NCBI RefSeq assembly: GCF_024970185.1
Contig: NZ_CP103965.1
Coordinates: 4,026,001 to 4,090,000 of the forward strand
DNA length: 64,000 bases
Reading direction: 5' to 3'
Source of the DNA: Pseudomonas sp. N3-W
Lineage (GTDB): Bacteria; Pseudomonadota; Gammaproteobacteria; Pseudomonadales; Pseudomonadaceae
Below the pieces are notes generated by a model, which did no database searches, was not told the DNA's origin, and worked only from the letters and a program-made list of their open reading frames with translations. Shown here piece by piece: positions 16,009-24,791 of the stretch (the first letter of the stretch is position 1; every line of letters begins with the position of its first letter). A program made the position numbers and the translations under genes.

Positions 16009-16860
16009 ATGGGCATCCTGCCATCTGTTTCGCGTCTTGCGGCCTTGTCGCTGGGCCTGGTGTTCGCCACCTCGGCCCTGGCCACTGACGAATCGCAACT
16101 GGTCCAGTCGATCAACGCCTACCGCAGCCAGGTGCAACGCTGCGGCACCCAGGCTTCGCCGGAGCTGCCACCGCTGTCCGCCGACCCGCGACTGGTGCTG
16201 CCCGCCAGCGGCGCCGTCGACCTGCAACAATCGATGGCCCGCGCCGGTTATCCGATGGTCAACGTGCAGGCGATCACCCTCTCCGGCCCGCGTGATGCGG
16301 CGTCGGCCATGCAGGCGGTGCAAGAAAGTTTTTGCCAGGTGGTGCTGAACCCGCAATTCATCGATGTCGGCGTCAGCCGTGATGGCAGGGAATGGCGCAT
16401 CGTGCTGGCGCGCCCCTTGCTGAGCGGGCGTCTGGCCGAGTCCCAGGCAGAAGGCCAAAAGCTGCTGGGCCTGCTCAACGCCGCCCGCGCCCAGCCCCGC
16501 CAGTGCGGTGGCCAACCCTTCGCTGCTACCACGCCGCTGGCCTGGAACGCCACGTTGGGCGGCGCTGCCGAAGCCCACAGCCGTGACATGGCCAACAACA
16601 ATTATTTCGATCACAAGGACCGCAGCGGCGGCACGCCGGGGGATCGCGCTGAACTGGCCGGCTACATCGCCCAGCAGATCGGCGAGAACATCGCCGCCGG
16701 GCAGGACACCACGCAAAAAGTCGTCGATGGCTGGCTCGGCAGCCCCGGCCACTGCGCCAACCTGATGAACCCGCAATTCCGCGAGCTGGGTGCGGCTTAT
16801 GCCGTGGACCCGAAAAGTGACGCGGGGATTTACTGGACAGCGATGTTTGGTACCCAGTAA
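16009..16860 (+). CDS. CAP-domain exported protein
   Basis: 283 residues. A signal peptide ends at TSALA. A long N-terminal region precedes a CAP/SCP domain (about residues 155-283) with GGAAEAHSRDMANNNYFDHK, GENIAAGQ, VVDGWLGSPGHCANLMNPQF and LGAAYAVD. The start was chosen from the strong AAGGGGG ribosome site 7 bases upstream. Bacterial CAP proteins are exported and of varied or unknown function. It is divergent from the cell wall hydrolase gene. Confidence 0.88.
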   Translation: MGILPSVSRLAALSLGLVFATSALATDESQLVQSINAYRSQVQRCGTQASPELPPLSADPRLVLPASGAVDLQQSMARAGYPMVNVQAITLSGPRDAASAMQAVQESFCQVVLNPQFIDVGVSRDGREWRIVLARPLLSGRLAESQAEGQKLLGLLNAARAQPRQCGGQPFAATTPLAWNATLGGAAEAHSRDMANNNYFDHKDRSGGTPGDRAELAGYIAQQIGENIAAGQDTTQKVVDGWLGSPGHCANLMNPQFRELGAAYAVDPKSDAGIYWTAMFGTQ

Positions 16861-16904
16861 ACGCGACAGTCACTGTTGATCAGTTTTTGCTGTGACACGA
16901 TTTT

Positions 16905-16996
16905 TGTGGCGACGGAGCTTGCTCCCGCTGGACGGCGTAGCAAGCCTCATCTGGGGCCGCTTCGCGACCCAGCGGGAGCAAGCTCCCTTGCCACAG
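16905..16996. repeat. REP-type inverted repeat
   Basis: TGTGGCGACGGAGCTTGCTC and its partner GAGCAAGCTCCCTTGCCACA flank about 50 bp. Between the CAP gene and the convergent broken cupin gene. Confidence 0.75.
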
Positions 16997-17059
16997 GTTG
17001 CGCATCACACTTCACAGGCAGAGGTGATCCCCTCCACTGTCATTGCCACACCCTGATCA

Positions 17060-17548
17060 TCACTGCGCCTCGGCATACTGCCCATCACTCACCTGCTCCA
17101 GCCAGTCCACCGCCTTGCCATCCTGCATCCCGTTGATGGCAATGTGGGTCAGCGCCGCGCTCGCCGTCGCGCCGTGTCAGTGCTTCACATGCGGTGCAAT
17201 CCACACCGTATCGCCGGGATTGATCGATTGCACTGGCTGCCCCCACTCCTGCACCCAGCCAGAACCGGCGGTGACGATCAACGTCTGCCCCAGCGGGTGC
17301 GTATGCCAGGCCGTGCGCGCGCCCGGCTCGAACGTCACGGTGGCGCCAGTGACCCGCGCCGGCTCGGTACCCTTGAACGGCGCATCGACACGCACAGTGC
17401 CGGTGAAATAATCGGCCGGGCCTTTGGCGCCAGGCTGCGAGCCATTGGGGGTAACTGTGAGCATGGGCGTCTCCTGAGCCTGGGAATCCACCGCCAGCAA
17501 GGAGAGCGATAAGGCGGTTGCGGCAAGGGTGATCATGACCGGGCTCAT
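17060..17548 (-). pseudogene. Exported cupin gene interrupted by an in-frame TGA
   Basis: The frame starts with signal peptide MSPVMITLAATALSLSLLAV and a cupin domain (FEPGARTAWHTHPLGQTLIV, GDTVWIAPHVKH). It then meets TGA at 17177-17179. Past that codon the same frame continues as [17 protein letters not shown] and [16 protein letters not shown] before a final stop, which is the usual end of this family, whose motif is KHWHGAT. So TGG (Trp) appears to have become TGA. The 123-residue product would lose the last ~39 residues, including barrel strands and a metal His. A sequencing error is possible. Confidence 0.82.
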
Positions 17549-17637
17549 TCAAGTGGGTTGGAATATGATGCCAATCTATCAACTGCGGATTGTCATGATT
17601 AGCCGCTACCGTTCGAATGCATTCATGAGGGAGACTC

Positions 17638-19092
17638 ATGAATACCGCGCCCACTGCCAATGACCAGCGTGCATGGCCACTGTCCGAACCGCCCGAGCAC
17701 CGCTACTGTAAACACCGCCGCTATCCGAATAAGGCCAAACCCTTGCGCGACACCGCCCCCGACCAGCATCGAACAAAACCTGAAGCCGTTTCCCTGCGCG
17801 ATGCCTTTCTCTTCTGGCTCAAACTCGGTTTCATCAGTTTCGGCGGCCCGGCCGGGCAGATTTCGATCATGCATCAAGAGCTGGTGGAGCGGCGGCGCTG
17901 GATTTCGGAGCGGCGGTTTTTGCACGCGCTTAACTACTGCATGCTGTTGCCAGGGCCGGAAGCGCAGCAACTGGCAACTTACATCGGCTGGCTGATGCAC
18001 CGAACCTGGGGCGGGGTGATCGCCGGCGTGCTGTTTGTCCTGCCGTCACTGTTCATTCTGATCGGGTTGTCCTGGGTGTACCTCGCCTTCGGTGAAACGC
18101 CAGCAGTGGCCGGCCTGTTCTACGGCATCAAGCCAGCGGTCACCGCCATCGTGGTGCAGGCCGCCCATCGCATCGGCTCGCGGGCATTGAAGAACAACTG
18201 GATGTGGGGAATCGCCGCCGCCTCGTTCATCGCGATCTTCGCGCTCAATGTGCCGTTTCCGCTGATTGTGCTGGGCGCCGCGCTCATCGGTCACCTCGGC
18301 GGGCGCCTGGCCCCGGACACGTTCAAGAGCGGCGGCCATGCGACGGCGAACGCCTCCTTCGGTCCGGCCTTGATCGACGACGACACCCCGACTCCGGAAC
18401 ATGCCCGCTTCAGCCGCTGGAAACTGCTGCGTCTGGCACTGATCGGCGCGGCCCTGTGGCTGCTGCCGATGAGCCTGCTCACCGCGCTGTTTGGCTGGGA
18501 CGGCACGCTGACGCAGATGAGCTGGTTCTTCACCAAAGCGGCGCTGCTGACGTTTGGCGGCGCCTACGCGGTGTTGCCGTACGTGTATCAGGGCGCCGTC
18601 GGGCACTATGGCTGGCTGACGCCGACGCAGATGATCGATGGCCTGGCCCTGGGCGAAACCACCCCCGGTCCGTTGATCATGGTGGTGGCTTTTGTCGGGT
18701 TTATCGGCGGCTATGTGCAGCAGCTGTTCGGCGCCGACCATGTGTTTCTGGCCGGTGCCGTCGCCGCCTCGCTGGTGACCTGGTTTACCTTTCTACCCTC
18801 CTTCTTGTTCATCCTTGCGGGCGGGCCATTGGTGGAAGCGACGCACAACGAACTGAAATTCACCGCACCGCTGACCGCCATTACCGCCGCCGTGGTCGGG
18901 GTGATCCTCAATCTGGCCTGTTTCTTCGGCTATCACGTGCTGTGGCCGAACGGTTTTGGCGGCCGCTTCGACTGGCCTTCGGCGTTGATTGCCCTCGCGG
19001 CGGCGATTGCGTTGTTGCGCTTCAAGCGAGGGGTGATTGAGGTGTTGGTCGGGTGTGCGTTGATCGGCCTGAGCCTAAAACTGTTCATATGA
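17638..19092 (+). CDS. chrA: Chromate transporter, ChrA family
   Basis: 484 residues, two homologous CHR halves. The first half begins after a polar ~50-residue N-terminal extension with FLFWLKLGFISFGGPAGQIS, where the family's GGP motif is clear. The second half starts near FFTKAALLTFGGAYAVLPYV and carries LGETTPGPLIMVVAFVGFIG. About ten to twelve membrane helices. It expels chromate in characterised members; some homologues lack that activity. No chrB or chrF regulator is adjacent. ATG follows GGGAG. Confidence 0.9.
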   Translation: MNTAPTANDQRAWPLSEPPEHRYCKHRRYPNKAKPLRDTAPDQHRTKPEAVSLRDAFLFWLKLGFISFGGPAGQISIMHQELVERRRWISERRFLHALNYCMLLPGPEAQQLATYIGWLMHRTWGGVIAGVLFVLPSLFILIGLSWVYLAFGETPAVAGLFYGIKPAVTAIVVQAAHRIGSRALKNNWMWGIAAASFIAIFALNVPFPLIVLGAALIGHLGGRLAPDTFKSGGHATANASFGPALIDDDTPTPEHARFSRWKLLRLALIGAALWLLPMSLLTALFGWDGTLTQMSWFFTKAALLTFGGAYAVLPYVYQGAVGHYGWLTPTQMIDGLALGETTPGPLIMVVAFVGFIGGYVQQLFGADHVFLAGAVAASLVTWFTFLPSFLFILAGGPLVEATHNELKFTAPLTAITAAVVGVILNLACFFGYHVLWPNGFGGRFDWPSALIALAAAIALLRFKRGVIEVLVGCALIGLSLKLFI

Positions 19093-19101
19093 ATTACCCG
19101 G

Positions 19102-20346
19102 TCACCACAACGCCTTGGTGTACGTCAGCAAAATCCGTGTCTCATCCGCGTCCCGGGCAAACGACGAACGATACGTCGCACTGCGCAGCCGCAACCCCAG
19201 GTTCTTGAAGGTGCCGCTCTGAATCACGTACTTGACCTCGGTGTTGCGCTCCCACTCGTGGCCCTTCCCCGCCACGCCCGGCAGCTGGGCGTTGTCGCCC
19301 GAAATGTAGCGGCTCATCACGGTCAATCCCGGAATGCCCAGGCGTTCGAAATCAAAATCGTAACGCGCCTGCCAGGAGCGCTCCCTGGCTTCGGCGAAAT
19401 CACCGATCTGGGAGAAGTTGACCAGGTACGCATCGCTGCCTTCGACATACGGGAACGCGCTGCTGCCGGACATCTGCTGGTAGCCGGCGCTGACCTTGTG
19501 CCCGCCGTTGGCGTAGCTGAGCATGCCGTTCAGCGCCCGGTTGTCGATCTTGCCACCACGGGCCGCGCCCTGATCCGAACTGGTGAACAGCCGCAGATCC
19601 GCGCCGACGGTGCCTGAACCCAACGGGTGCGAGGCCACCAGCCCGACAAAGTGCTGGCTGTACACATCGCTCAGCGCCGCGTAGTGGTAGCTGAACTTCG
19701 CATCATCGCCAAGCTGACGGTCAAAGCCGCCCAGGCTCAGGTGTTCACCCGGTGCGTTGCGGGCAAAGCGGTTGTTCTTGTTGTTCAGGGCGATGTCTTC
19801 GTAGCGGGTGTCGTTGCGCCCTTTGACCTGTTGCAGTTGCCCGGCGGTGACGACAAAACCCGGCAAGTCTTTGGACGTCACCAGCGCACCTTCGAACGAC
19901 TGCGGCAGGATCATGCCGTCGTTGGGGCGCAAAGTCGGCAGCGATGGAATCAGCGCCCCGGCCTTCAATTCGGTCTGGGAGATTTTCACTTTTGCCGTCA
20001 GGCCCAACTTGCCGTATTGCGAGGCGGCGCGGCCATCGGACTGCACCGGCAACAAGCCGCTGCCGGCGCGGTCGGGGCTTGAATCCAGACGCAAGCCGAC
20101 CATGCCCAGCGCGTCCAGACCGAACCCCACCAGTCCCGGCGTGTAGCCCGATTCGAACTTGAGCATGAGGCCTTGCGCCCACTCTTCGCGTTTCGATTGC
20201 TGGGTGCTGGGGCCGTCGCGAAAATCACGGTTGAAATACACGTTGCGAGTTTCGAAGGTGGCGTGGGAATCAGCGAAGAAATCCGCGTGAGCCCAGGCAC
20301 TGAATCCCGTCACCAGCACCGCGCCGAACACCTTGAATAACGTCAT
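19102..20346 (-). CDS. OprD-family outer membrane porin
   Basis: 414 residues. Signal peptide MTLFKVFGAVLVTGFSAWAHA. The mature part begins DFFADSHATFETRNVYFNRD, the typical OprD start, and the C-terminus ends in an aromatic residue after alternating beta strands (FARDADETRILLTYTKALW). OprD porins admit amino acids, sugar acids or aromatic acids. It lies 11 bp after the DMT transporter gene, so probably in one transcript with it. The upstream part of the open frame was left out because the signal peptide defines the start. Confidence 0.92.
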   Translation of the reverse strand: MTLFKVFGAVLVTGFSAWAHADFFADSHATFETRNVYFNRDFRDGPSTQQSKREEWAQGLMLKFESGYTPGLVGFGLDALGMVGLRLDSSPDRAGSGLLPVQSDGRAASQYGKLGLTAKVKISQTELKAGALIPSLPTLRPNDGMILPQSFEGALVTSKDLPGFVVTAGQLQQVKGRNDTRYEDIALNNKNNRFARNAPGEHLSLGGFDRQLGDDAKFSYHYAALSDVYSQHFVGLVASHPLGSGTVGADLRLFTSSDQGAARGGKIDNRALNGMLSYANGGHKVSAGYQQMSGSSAFPYVEGSDAYLVNFSQIGDFAEARERSWQARYDFDFERLGIPGLTVMSRYISGDNAQLPGVAGKGHEWERNTEVKYVIQSGTFKNLGLRLRSATYRSSFARDADETRILLTYTKALW

Positions 20347-20357
20347 GACAGCGCTCC

Positions 20358-20837
20358 TCAAAAGACCCGGGCCAGCGTTGCGATCAGGCGTTCGCCGAAC
20401 AGCGTCAGGCCGACGCCGACCAGCACTACCACCGCCCCGGCAATCTTGATCGACGCCGCTGGCCGCACCATCGCGCCCAGCCAGCCGAAATGATCGATCG
20501 CCACCGAGGACAACAACTGCCCGGCAATCACCAGCACCAGCAAGTTGGCCAGGCCGATGCGCGGCGCCAGCCACACGGTGCAGAAAATCGCCCCGGCGCC
20601 CAGCACTCCACCGATCAACCGCCAGCCGGGCTGGCCCGGTATGACGCTGAGGGACTCAGTCAAACCGCCCCGGAAAAAGGCAATCGCCCCGAGCAGAATC
20701 ATCCCGGTGAAAAACGAGTAGAACGCAGCGGCCATGGTGTTGCCCGTCATGGCCGCGGCCAACTGACTGTTGACCGCGGCTTGCACCGCTATCGCTATGC
20801 CGGCCAGAAAAGCCAGCGCAAAGGAAATCAGGACCAT
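20358..20837 (-). CDS. DMT-superfamily small membrane transporter (YdcZ/DUF606)
   Basis: 159 residues, five membrane helices, matching the DUF606/YdcZ half-size branch of the drug/metabolite transporters (IAVQAAVNSQLAAAMTGN, SFFTGMILLGAI, LAPRIGLANLLVLVIAGQLL). An internal ATG after a good ribosome site (AGGTAGCGATC) is preferred to the longer frame. It precedes an OprD porin and follows the amidohydrolase gene, suggesting a small uptake or export set for the amidohydrolase substrate. Confidence 0.87.
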   Translation of the reverse strand: MVLISFALAFLAGIAIAVQAAVNSQLAAAMTGNTMAAAFYSFFTGMILLGAIAFFRGGLTESLSVIPGQPGWRLIGGVLGAGAIFCTVWLAPRIGLANLLVLVIAGQLLSSVAIDHFGWLGAMVRPAASIKIAGAVVVLVGVGLTLFGERLIATLARVF

Positions 20838-20882
20838 GATCGCTACCTCTTGGTTAGAATTCAGGGAGAACGCGTATCCAAT

Positions 20883-20969
20883 GTGGGAGCGGGCTTGCTC
20901 GCGAATGCGGTGGTTCAGCTGCATTGAGGCCGACTGACACGGCCTCTTCGCGAGCAAGCCCGCTCCCAC
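20883..20969. repeat. REP pair
   Basis: GTGGGAGCGGGCTTGCTCGC faces GCGAGCAAGCCCGCTCCCAC. It lies between the amidohydrolase stop and the DMT transporter start. Confidence 0.9.
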
Positions 20970-20986
20970 AGGGTTTGGGGTTGGTG

Positions 20987-22390
20987 TTAACTGGCGTGCA
21001 ACGGGGTGAACTGCTCGGCAAACGGATCAGCGCTATAACCCGCTGCGCGGAACAAAAACTCGCGTGATTCTTCAGTGGCCAGGTTCAGTTGCTGACGATC
21101 CACGCCCAGCACCACACCGCCCTGTTTGCGGATGCGCCCGGCGATCAACACGGTGTCGATGTCGCCGCGCTCGGCCGCATGCACCACGGTGCCCAAGGCG
21201 TTGTTGGACGGGTAAACACTGAGGTTGTCAGTGCGGATCAGCACGATGTCGGCCTGTTTACCGGGGGTGATGCTGCCGATTGTCGACTCCAGCCCGGCGC
21301 AGGCCGCGCCGTCGAGCGTGGCGGCCTTGAGCAGTTGGCGGGTGTTGACCAGCGCCGGTGCGGCGGGCTTGCCATGGAAATGCGCGCTGTGGGCAGCCGC
21401 CCGTTGCAGGTAAAACGCGACGCGCATTTCACCGAACATGTCGCCGCCGTAAGAGCTTTCGTTGTCGACGCTCAGGCCGGGGTTCATGCCGTGATCCACG
21501 GCTTTCTGCCAGGCGAAGACACCGTCTTCAAGACCGTAATGCGCATCGGAGCGCGGGCAGACGTTCACCTTGACCCCGGCGTGACGCAGGATCGACCAAC
21601 CCTGATCCGGCAGGCAGGTGCAGTGGTTGAAAATGTTGTCAGGACCCAGCAGGCCTTCTTCCTGCAAGGCGTCCAGTTCCGAGGCCATACCGGCGCCGAA
21701 GAATTCGGTGACGATGTTCAACCCCAGTTCACGGGCCACCGCCCATTGCTCGCGGTTGATCTGCGACATCATCGCCAGCGTCACCAGCGAGTCGCTATGG
21801 CCTGCGACTTTGTCCTTGAGACGCCGCAGATCGCCTGGCCATTGGGTCGATTCCCACTCACCGGACAACGGCGCGCCCGGCGCATGCACGGCGCGAATGC
21901 CGGCATCTTGCAGCGCTTCGATGGCCGCATCGGAATGCGCGCCGCTGCGGGCGTTGTGCGAGTTGTCGATGATGGTGGTGATGCCGGCGTTGATCGCGCC
22001 CAGCGCGCTGAGCATGTTGCCGACGTACATGTCCCGCGGCCGGTAGTACTTGGCGAAGGAGAAATGGGTGGCGTTGCAGTAGTCTTCGAGAGACGGCGAA
22101 TCAGGGTTGATGCGGCGCAGTTGACCTTCCCAGGCGTGGCGATGGGTATCGACCATGCCGGGGATGACGATCATGCCCTTGGCGTCCAGCACCTCGGCGC
22201 CGTCGGCGGGCAGATTGACGCCCACCTGCAGAATTTCAGTGCCGCGAATCAGCACGTCGCCTTCAGCAAAATTGCCCAATGCATCGTCCATGGTGACGAT
22301 CATCCCGCCCTTGATCAGCAACAGGCGTTGCGCGTCGGGCAAGGGTGCGAGGGCCGAATTCAAAACGTCGTAATGGGTCGGGAGTGGCAT
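20987..22390 (-). CDS. Amidohydrolase family deaminase/chlorohydrolase (AtzA/TrzN/SsnA-like)
   Basis: 467 residues, cytosolic metal-dependent TIM-barrel hydrolase. The HxH metal pair is in VDTHRHAWEG, further ligands are expected at His in FNHCTCLP and Asp in LSVDNESSYGGD, and the C-terminal beta-domain reads GSITPGKQADIVLIRTDN. Relatives deaminate purines, pyrimidines or s-triazines. The exact substrate is not clear from sequence. Divergent from a LysR gene that probably controls it; the DMT transporter and OprD genes follow on the same strand. Confidence 0.87.
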   Translation of the reverse strand: MPLPTHYDVLNSALAPLPDAQRLLLIKGGMIVTMDDALGNFAEGDVLIRGTEILQVGVNLPADGAEVLDAKGMIVIPGMVDTHRHAWEGQLRRINPDSPSLEDYCNATHFSFAKYYRPRDMYVGNMLSALGAINAGITTIIDNSHNARSGAHSDAAIEALQDAGIRAVHAPGAPLSGEWESTQWPGDLRRLKDKVAGHSDSLVTLAMMSQINREQWAVARELGLNIVTEFFGAGMASELDALQEEGLLGPDNIFNHCTCLPDQGWSILRHAGVKVNVCPRSDAHYGLEDGVFAWQKAVDHGMNPGLSVDNESSYGGDMFGEMRVAFYLQRAAAHSAHFHGKPAAPALVNTRQLLKAATLDGAACAGLESTIGSITPGKQADIVLIRTDNLSVYPSNNALGTVVHAAERGDIDTVLIAGRIRKQGGVVLGVDRQQLNLATEESREFLFRAAGYSADPFAEQFTPLHAS

Positions 22391-22474
22391 GATGGGTTCC
22401 TTGGGTACGGGGGCAAAGTCGCCGGTTGCCCGCATTGTCTGACCCAAGGTGTTTATTTAGAATACTGAAAGATC

Positions 22475-22489
22475 TTCAAACATTGTGAA
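22475..22489 (+). promoter_or_regulatory. Candidate LysR operator
   Basis: The palindrome TTCAAACATTGTGAA, with an inner T-N11-A, lies 14 bases before the LysR start in the divergent region facing the amidohydrolase gene. It overlaps the ribosome-binding region of the LysR gene, which would suit autoregulation. Confidence 0.4.
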
Positions 22490-22503
22490 GGAGCGCATAC
22501 ATA

Positions 22504-23397
22504 ATGCGCAGTCAGGATTTCAGCCATCTCAAGGCGTTCTTTACCGTGGCCCAGGAGCGCAATTTCTCCCGGGCCGCGCAGGCGCTCGGGGTGTCGCCTT
22601 CGGCGCTGAGCCAGACCATCAAGGGCCTGGAAGAACGCCTGGGGGTGCGCCTGCTCAATCGCACCACCCGCAGCGTGTCCACCACCGAAGCCGGGGGAAA
22701 ACTGGCTGAGCGCCTGCGGGTGATTTTCACTGACCTGGATTCGGCGCTCGAAGCCCTCAACGAGTACCGCGACACCCCGGTCGGCACCTTGCGCATCAGC
22801 GCACCGCAGGTGGCGATGCTGCATTTCATCCAGCCGATCTTGCCGGCGTTCCAGGCGGCGTACCCGGACATCCAGCTGGAACTGACCAACGACGACAGCA
22901 CCCAGGACATCGTCGCGCAGGGTTATGACGCGGCCATTCGCCTGGGCGAATTCATCGAGCAGGACATGATTGCCCTCAAGCTCAGCGAACCGCTGACGCA
23001 AATCGCCATCGCCTCGCCCAAATACCTGGAACATCGCAGCAAACCCGCCAAACCCGTCGACCTGCTGCAACACAGTTGCGTGAACTGGCGCCGCTCCGGG
23101 GAAACCGGGTTGTACAAGTGGCGCTTCTTCAACGAGGGCATGCCGTTCGAGCTGAGCGTCAAAGGCTCGCTGGTGGTCAGCGACTGCGCCGTGGCATTGC
23201 AATCGGCAGTGGACGGGCTGGGGATCACGGTGTGGATCCGCGAGTGGCTCAAGGACGAACTCGACAGCGGCGCACTGGTGCCACTGCTGGAAGAATTTTC
23301 CACGCCCTTTCCCAGTTTCTATTTGTATTACCCGAGCAACCGGCAGATGTCGTCGGCGTTGCAGGTGTTTATTGCGGCGTTGCGAAACCCTGCCTGA
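22504..23397 (+). CDS. LysR-family transcriptional regulator
   Basis: 297 residues. The N-terminal winged helix is clear: FFTVAQERNFSRAAQALGVS then LSQTIKGLEERLGVRLLNRT. The C-terminal effector-binding domain has the RISAPQVAMLHFIQPILPAF opening. It starts with ATG behind GAAGGAG. Divergent from the amidohydrolase operon, its likely target. Effector unknown. Confidence 0.92.
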   Translation: MRSQDFSHLKAFFTVAQERNFSRAAQALGVSPSALSQTIKGLEERLGVRLLNRTTRSVSTTEAGGKLAERLRVIFTDLDSALEALNEYRDTPVGTLRISAPQVAMLHFIQPILPAFQAAYPDIQLELTNDDSTQDIVAQGYDAAIRLGEFIEQDMIALKLSEPLTQIAIASPKYLEHRSKPAKPVDLLQHSCVNWRRSGETGLYKWRFFNEGMPFELSVKGSLVVSDCAVALQSAVDGLGITVWIREWLKDELDSGALVPLLEEFSTPFPSFYLYYPSNRQMSSALQVFIAALRNPA

Positions 23398-23442
23398 TCG
23401 GGATTTTATTGGATGAACCACAATCCCTGTGGGTTAGGTGTC

Positions 23443-24633
23443 TTAGTTGGTCATTTGCAGGTTCAGCGCCTGACGCTTATCCCGATAGGCCACCGCCTTC
23501 GCCACAATCACCAGCAACGACGCCGCCGCAAACAACCAGCCGCACCAGATCGTCCCCGGCAATCCGTAGGCATTGATAAACACCCCGCCGATCCACGCGC
23601 CGATTGCAATCCCGCCGTTGGCCGCCGACACGTACAGGCTGGTGGCAAACGAATGCGCCTCGGGTGCTGACGACGTCAGCCACATCTGGGTGATAACCAT
23701 GCCGCTGGTATGGATCGCGCCCCAGACGAAAACAATCGCGATCATCGAACCCAGCGAAGCGCTGCCGAACAGCGACAGGATCAGGTACGCCACACTCAAC
23801 AGGATCGGGAACATGACCACCGTCATCACCAGATGCCCGCCCAACGCACGACCCGCGAGCAGATTGCCCACCACCCCGCCGACACCGAAAATCACCAACA
23901 GCAAGCTGATGGTTTCACCGTCCAGTCCGGTCTGGTTTTTCAAGTATTCGGCGGCGTAGCTGTAGACCGCGAACTTGGTGGTGAACACCAGGATGGTGGC
24001 GAAGATCGCCAGCCACACCGCCGGCTTTTTCAGGGTCGACAACTGGCTGGCAAAGCTCTCAGGTGCTGATGCCTGACGTGGCAATTTCAGCCACAGACCT
24101 AGTCCGGCAAGGAGCGTCGCCACCGCGCAAAACAGGATCGATGCCTCATAGGAAAACCGCCCCGCCACCCACGCCGTGATCGGCACGCCGAACACCAGGC
24201 CCAGGGTGGTGCCGATGAACGCCACGGTCGTGGCATGGGTCGCGCGCTCCTTGGGGTACAGCGAAATCGCCGCCGCGAACGCCGCCGAGAAGAACACCGG
24301 GTGCAGCATTGCCGGAACGACGCGCAGGGCCATCAAGATCGAAAAATTCGGTGCGTAGGCCGACAACACGCTGCACAGTGAAAAGCACAACAACGCGCCA
24401 ACCAGCACTTTCTTGCGATCAAAACGTGAAAACACCAGCACCAGAAACGGCCCGGTGATGGCGACGATGAACGCAAACAGGCTCATCAACAAACCGGCCT
24501 GGGCCACCGTCACCCCGAAGCGCTCGACGATCAGCGGCAGAATGCCGACCACGCCGAGTTCCAGGGTGTACAAGCCGAACAGGCCCAGGATGATGAAGGG
24601 CATGACACTCATGGGTTTTATCGAATGGGGCAT
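23443..24633 (-). CDS. MFS transporter (AraJ/arabinose-efflux type)
   Basis: 396 residues, twelve membrane helices of the DHA1 (AraJ/PbuE-like) group. The internal ATG (MPHSIKPMSVMPFIILGLFG) is the natural start. SRFDRKKVLVGALLCFSL matches the loop 2-3 motif of the superfamily. Such pumps export sugars, purines or drugs. It is the gene downstream of the alcohol dehydrogenase on the same strand, though a REP pair separates them. Confidence 0.88.
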   Translation of the reverse strand: MPHSIKPMSVMPFIILGLFGLYTLELGVVGILPLIVERFGVTVAQAGLLMSLFAFIVAITGPFLVLVFSRFDRKKVLVGALLCFSLCSVLSAYAPNFSILMALRVVPAMLHPVFFSAAFAAAISLYPKERATHATTVAFIGTTLGLVFGVPITAWVAGRFSYEASILFCAVATLLAGLGLWLKLPRQASAPESFASQLSTLKKPAVWLAIFATILVFTTKFAVYSYAAEYLKNQTGLDGETISLLLVIFGVGGVVGNLLAGRALGGHLVMTVVMFPILLSVAYLILSLFGSASLGSMIAIVFVWGAIHTSGMVITQMWLTSSAPEAHSFATSLYVSAANGGIAIGAWIGGVFINAYGLPGTIWCGWLFAAASLLVIVAKAVAYRDKRQALNLQMTN

Positions 24634-24681
24634 TTGAGATCCATCTTGTGTGCGGATACCTGAAAAATGAGCACACTCCCT

Positions 24682-24768
24682 GTGGAAGCGGGCTTGCTCG
24701 CGAAGATGGCAGCCCATTCAGCATTGATGTGACTGACGCACCGCTTTCGCGAGCAAGCCCGCTCCCAC
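24682..24768. repeat. REP pair
   Basis: GTGGAAGCGGGCTTGCTCGC faces GCGAGCAAGCCCGCTCCCAC, between the alcohol dehydrogenase and MFS genes. The left copy carries one base change (GTGGAAG for GTGGGAG). Confidence 0.9.
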
Positions 24769-24791
24769 AGGGAATTGCGCAACTTTTGGAA

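Noticed and set aside
17085..17660. Long minus-strand frame overlapping the cupin gene
   Set aside because: It is another frame of the cupin and ChrA region; the cupin frame has the signal peptide and domain motifs.
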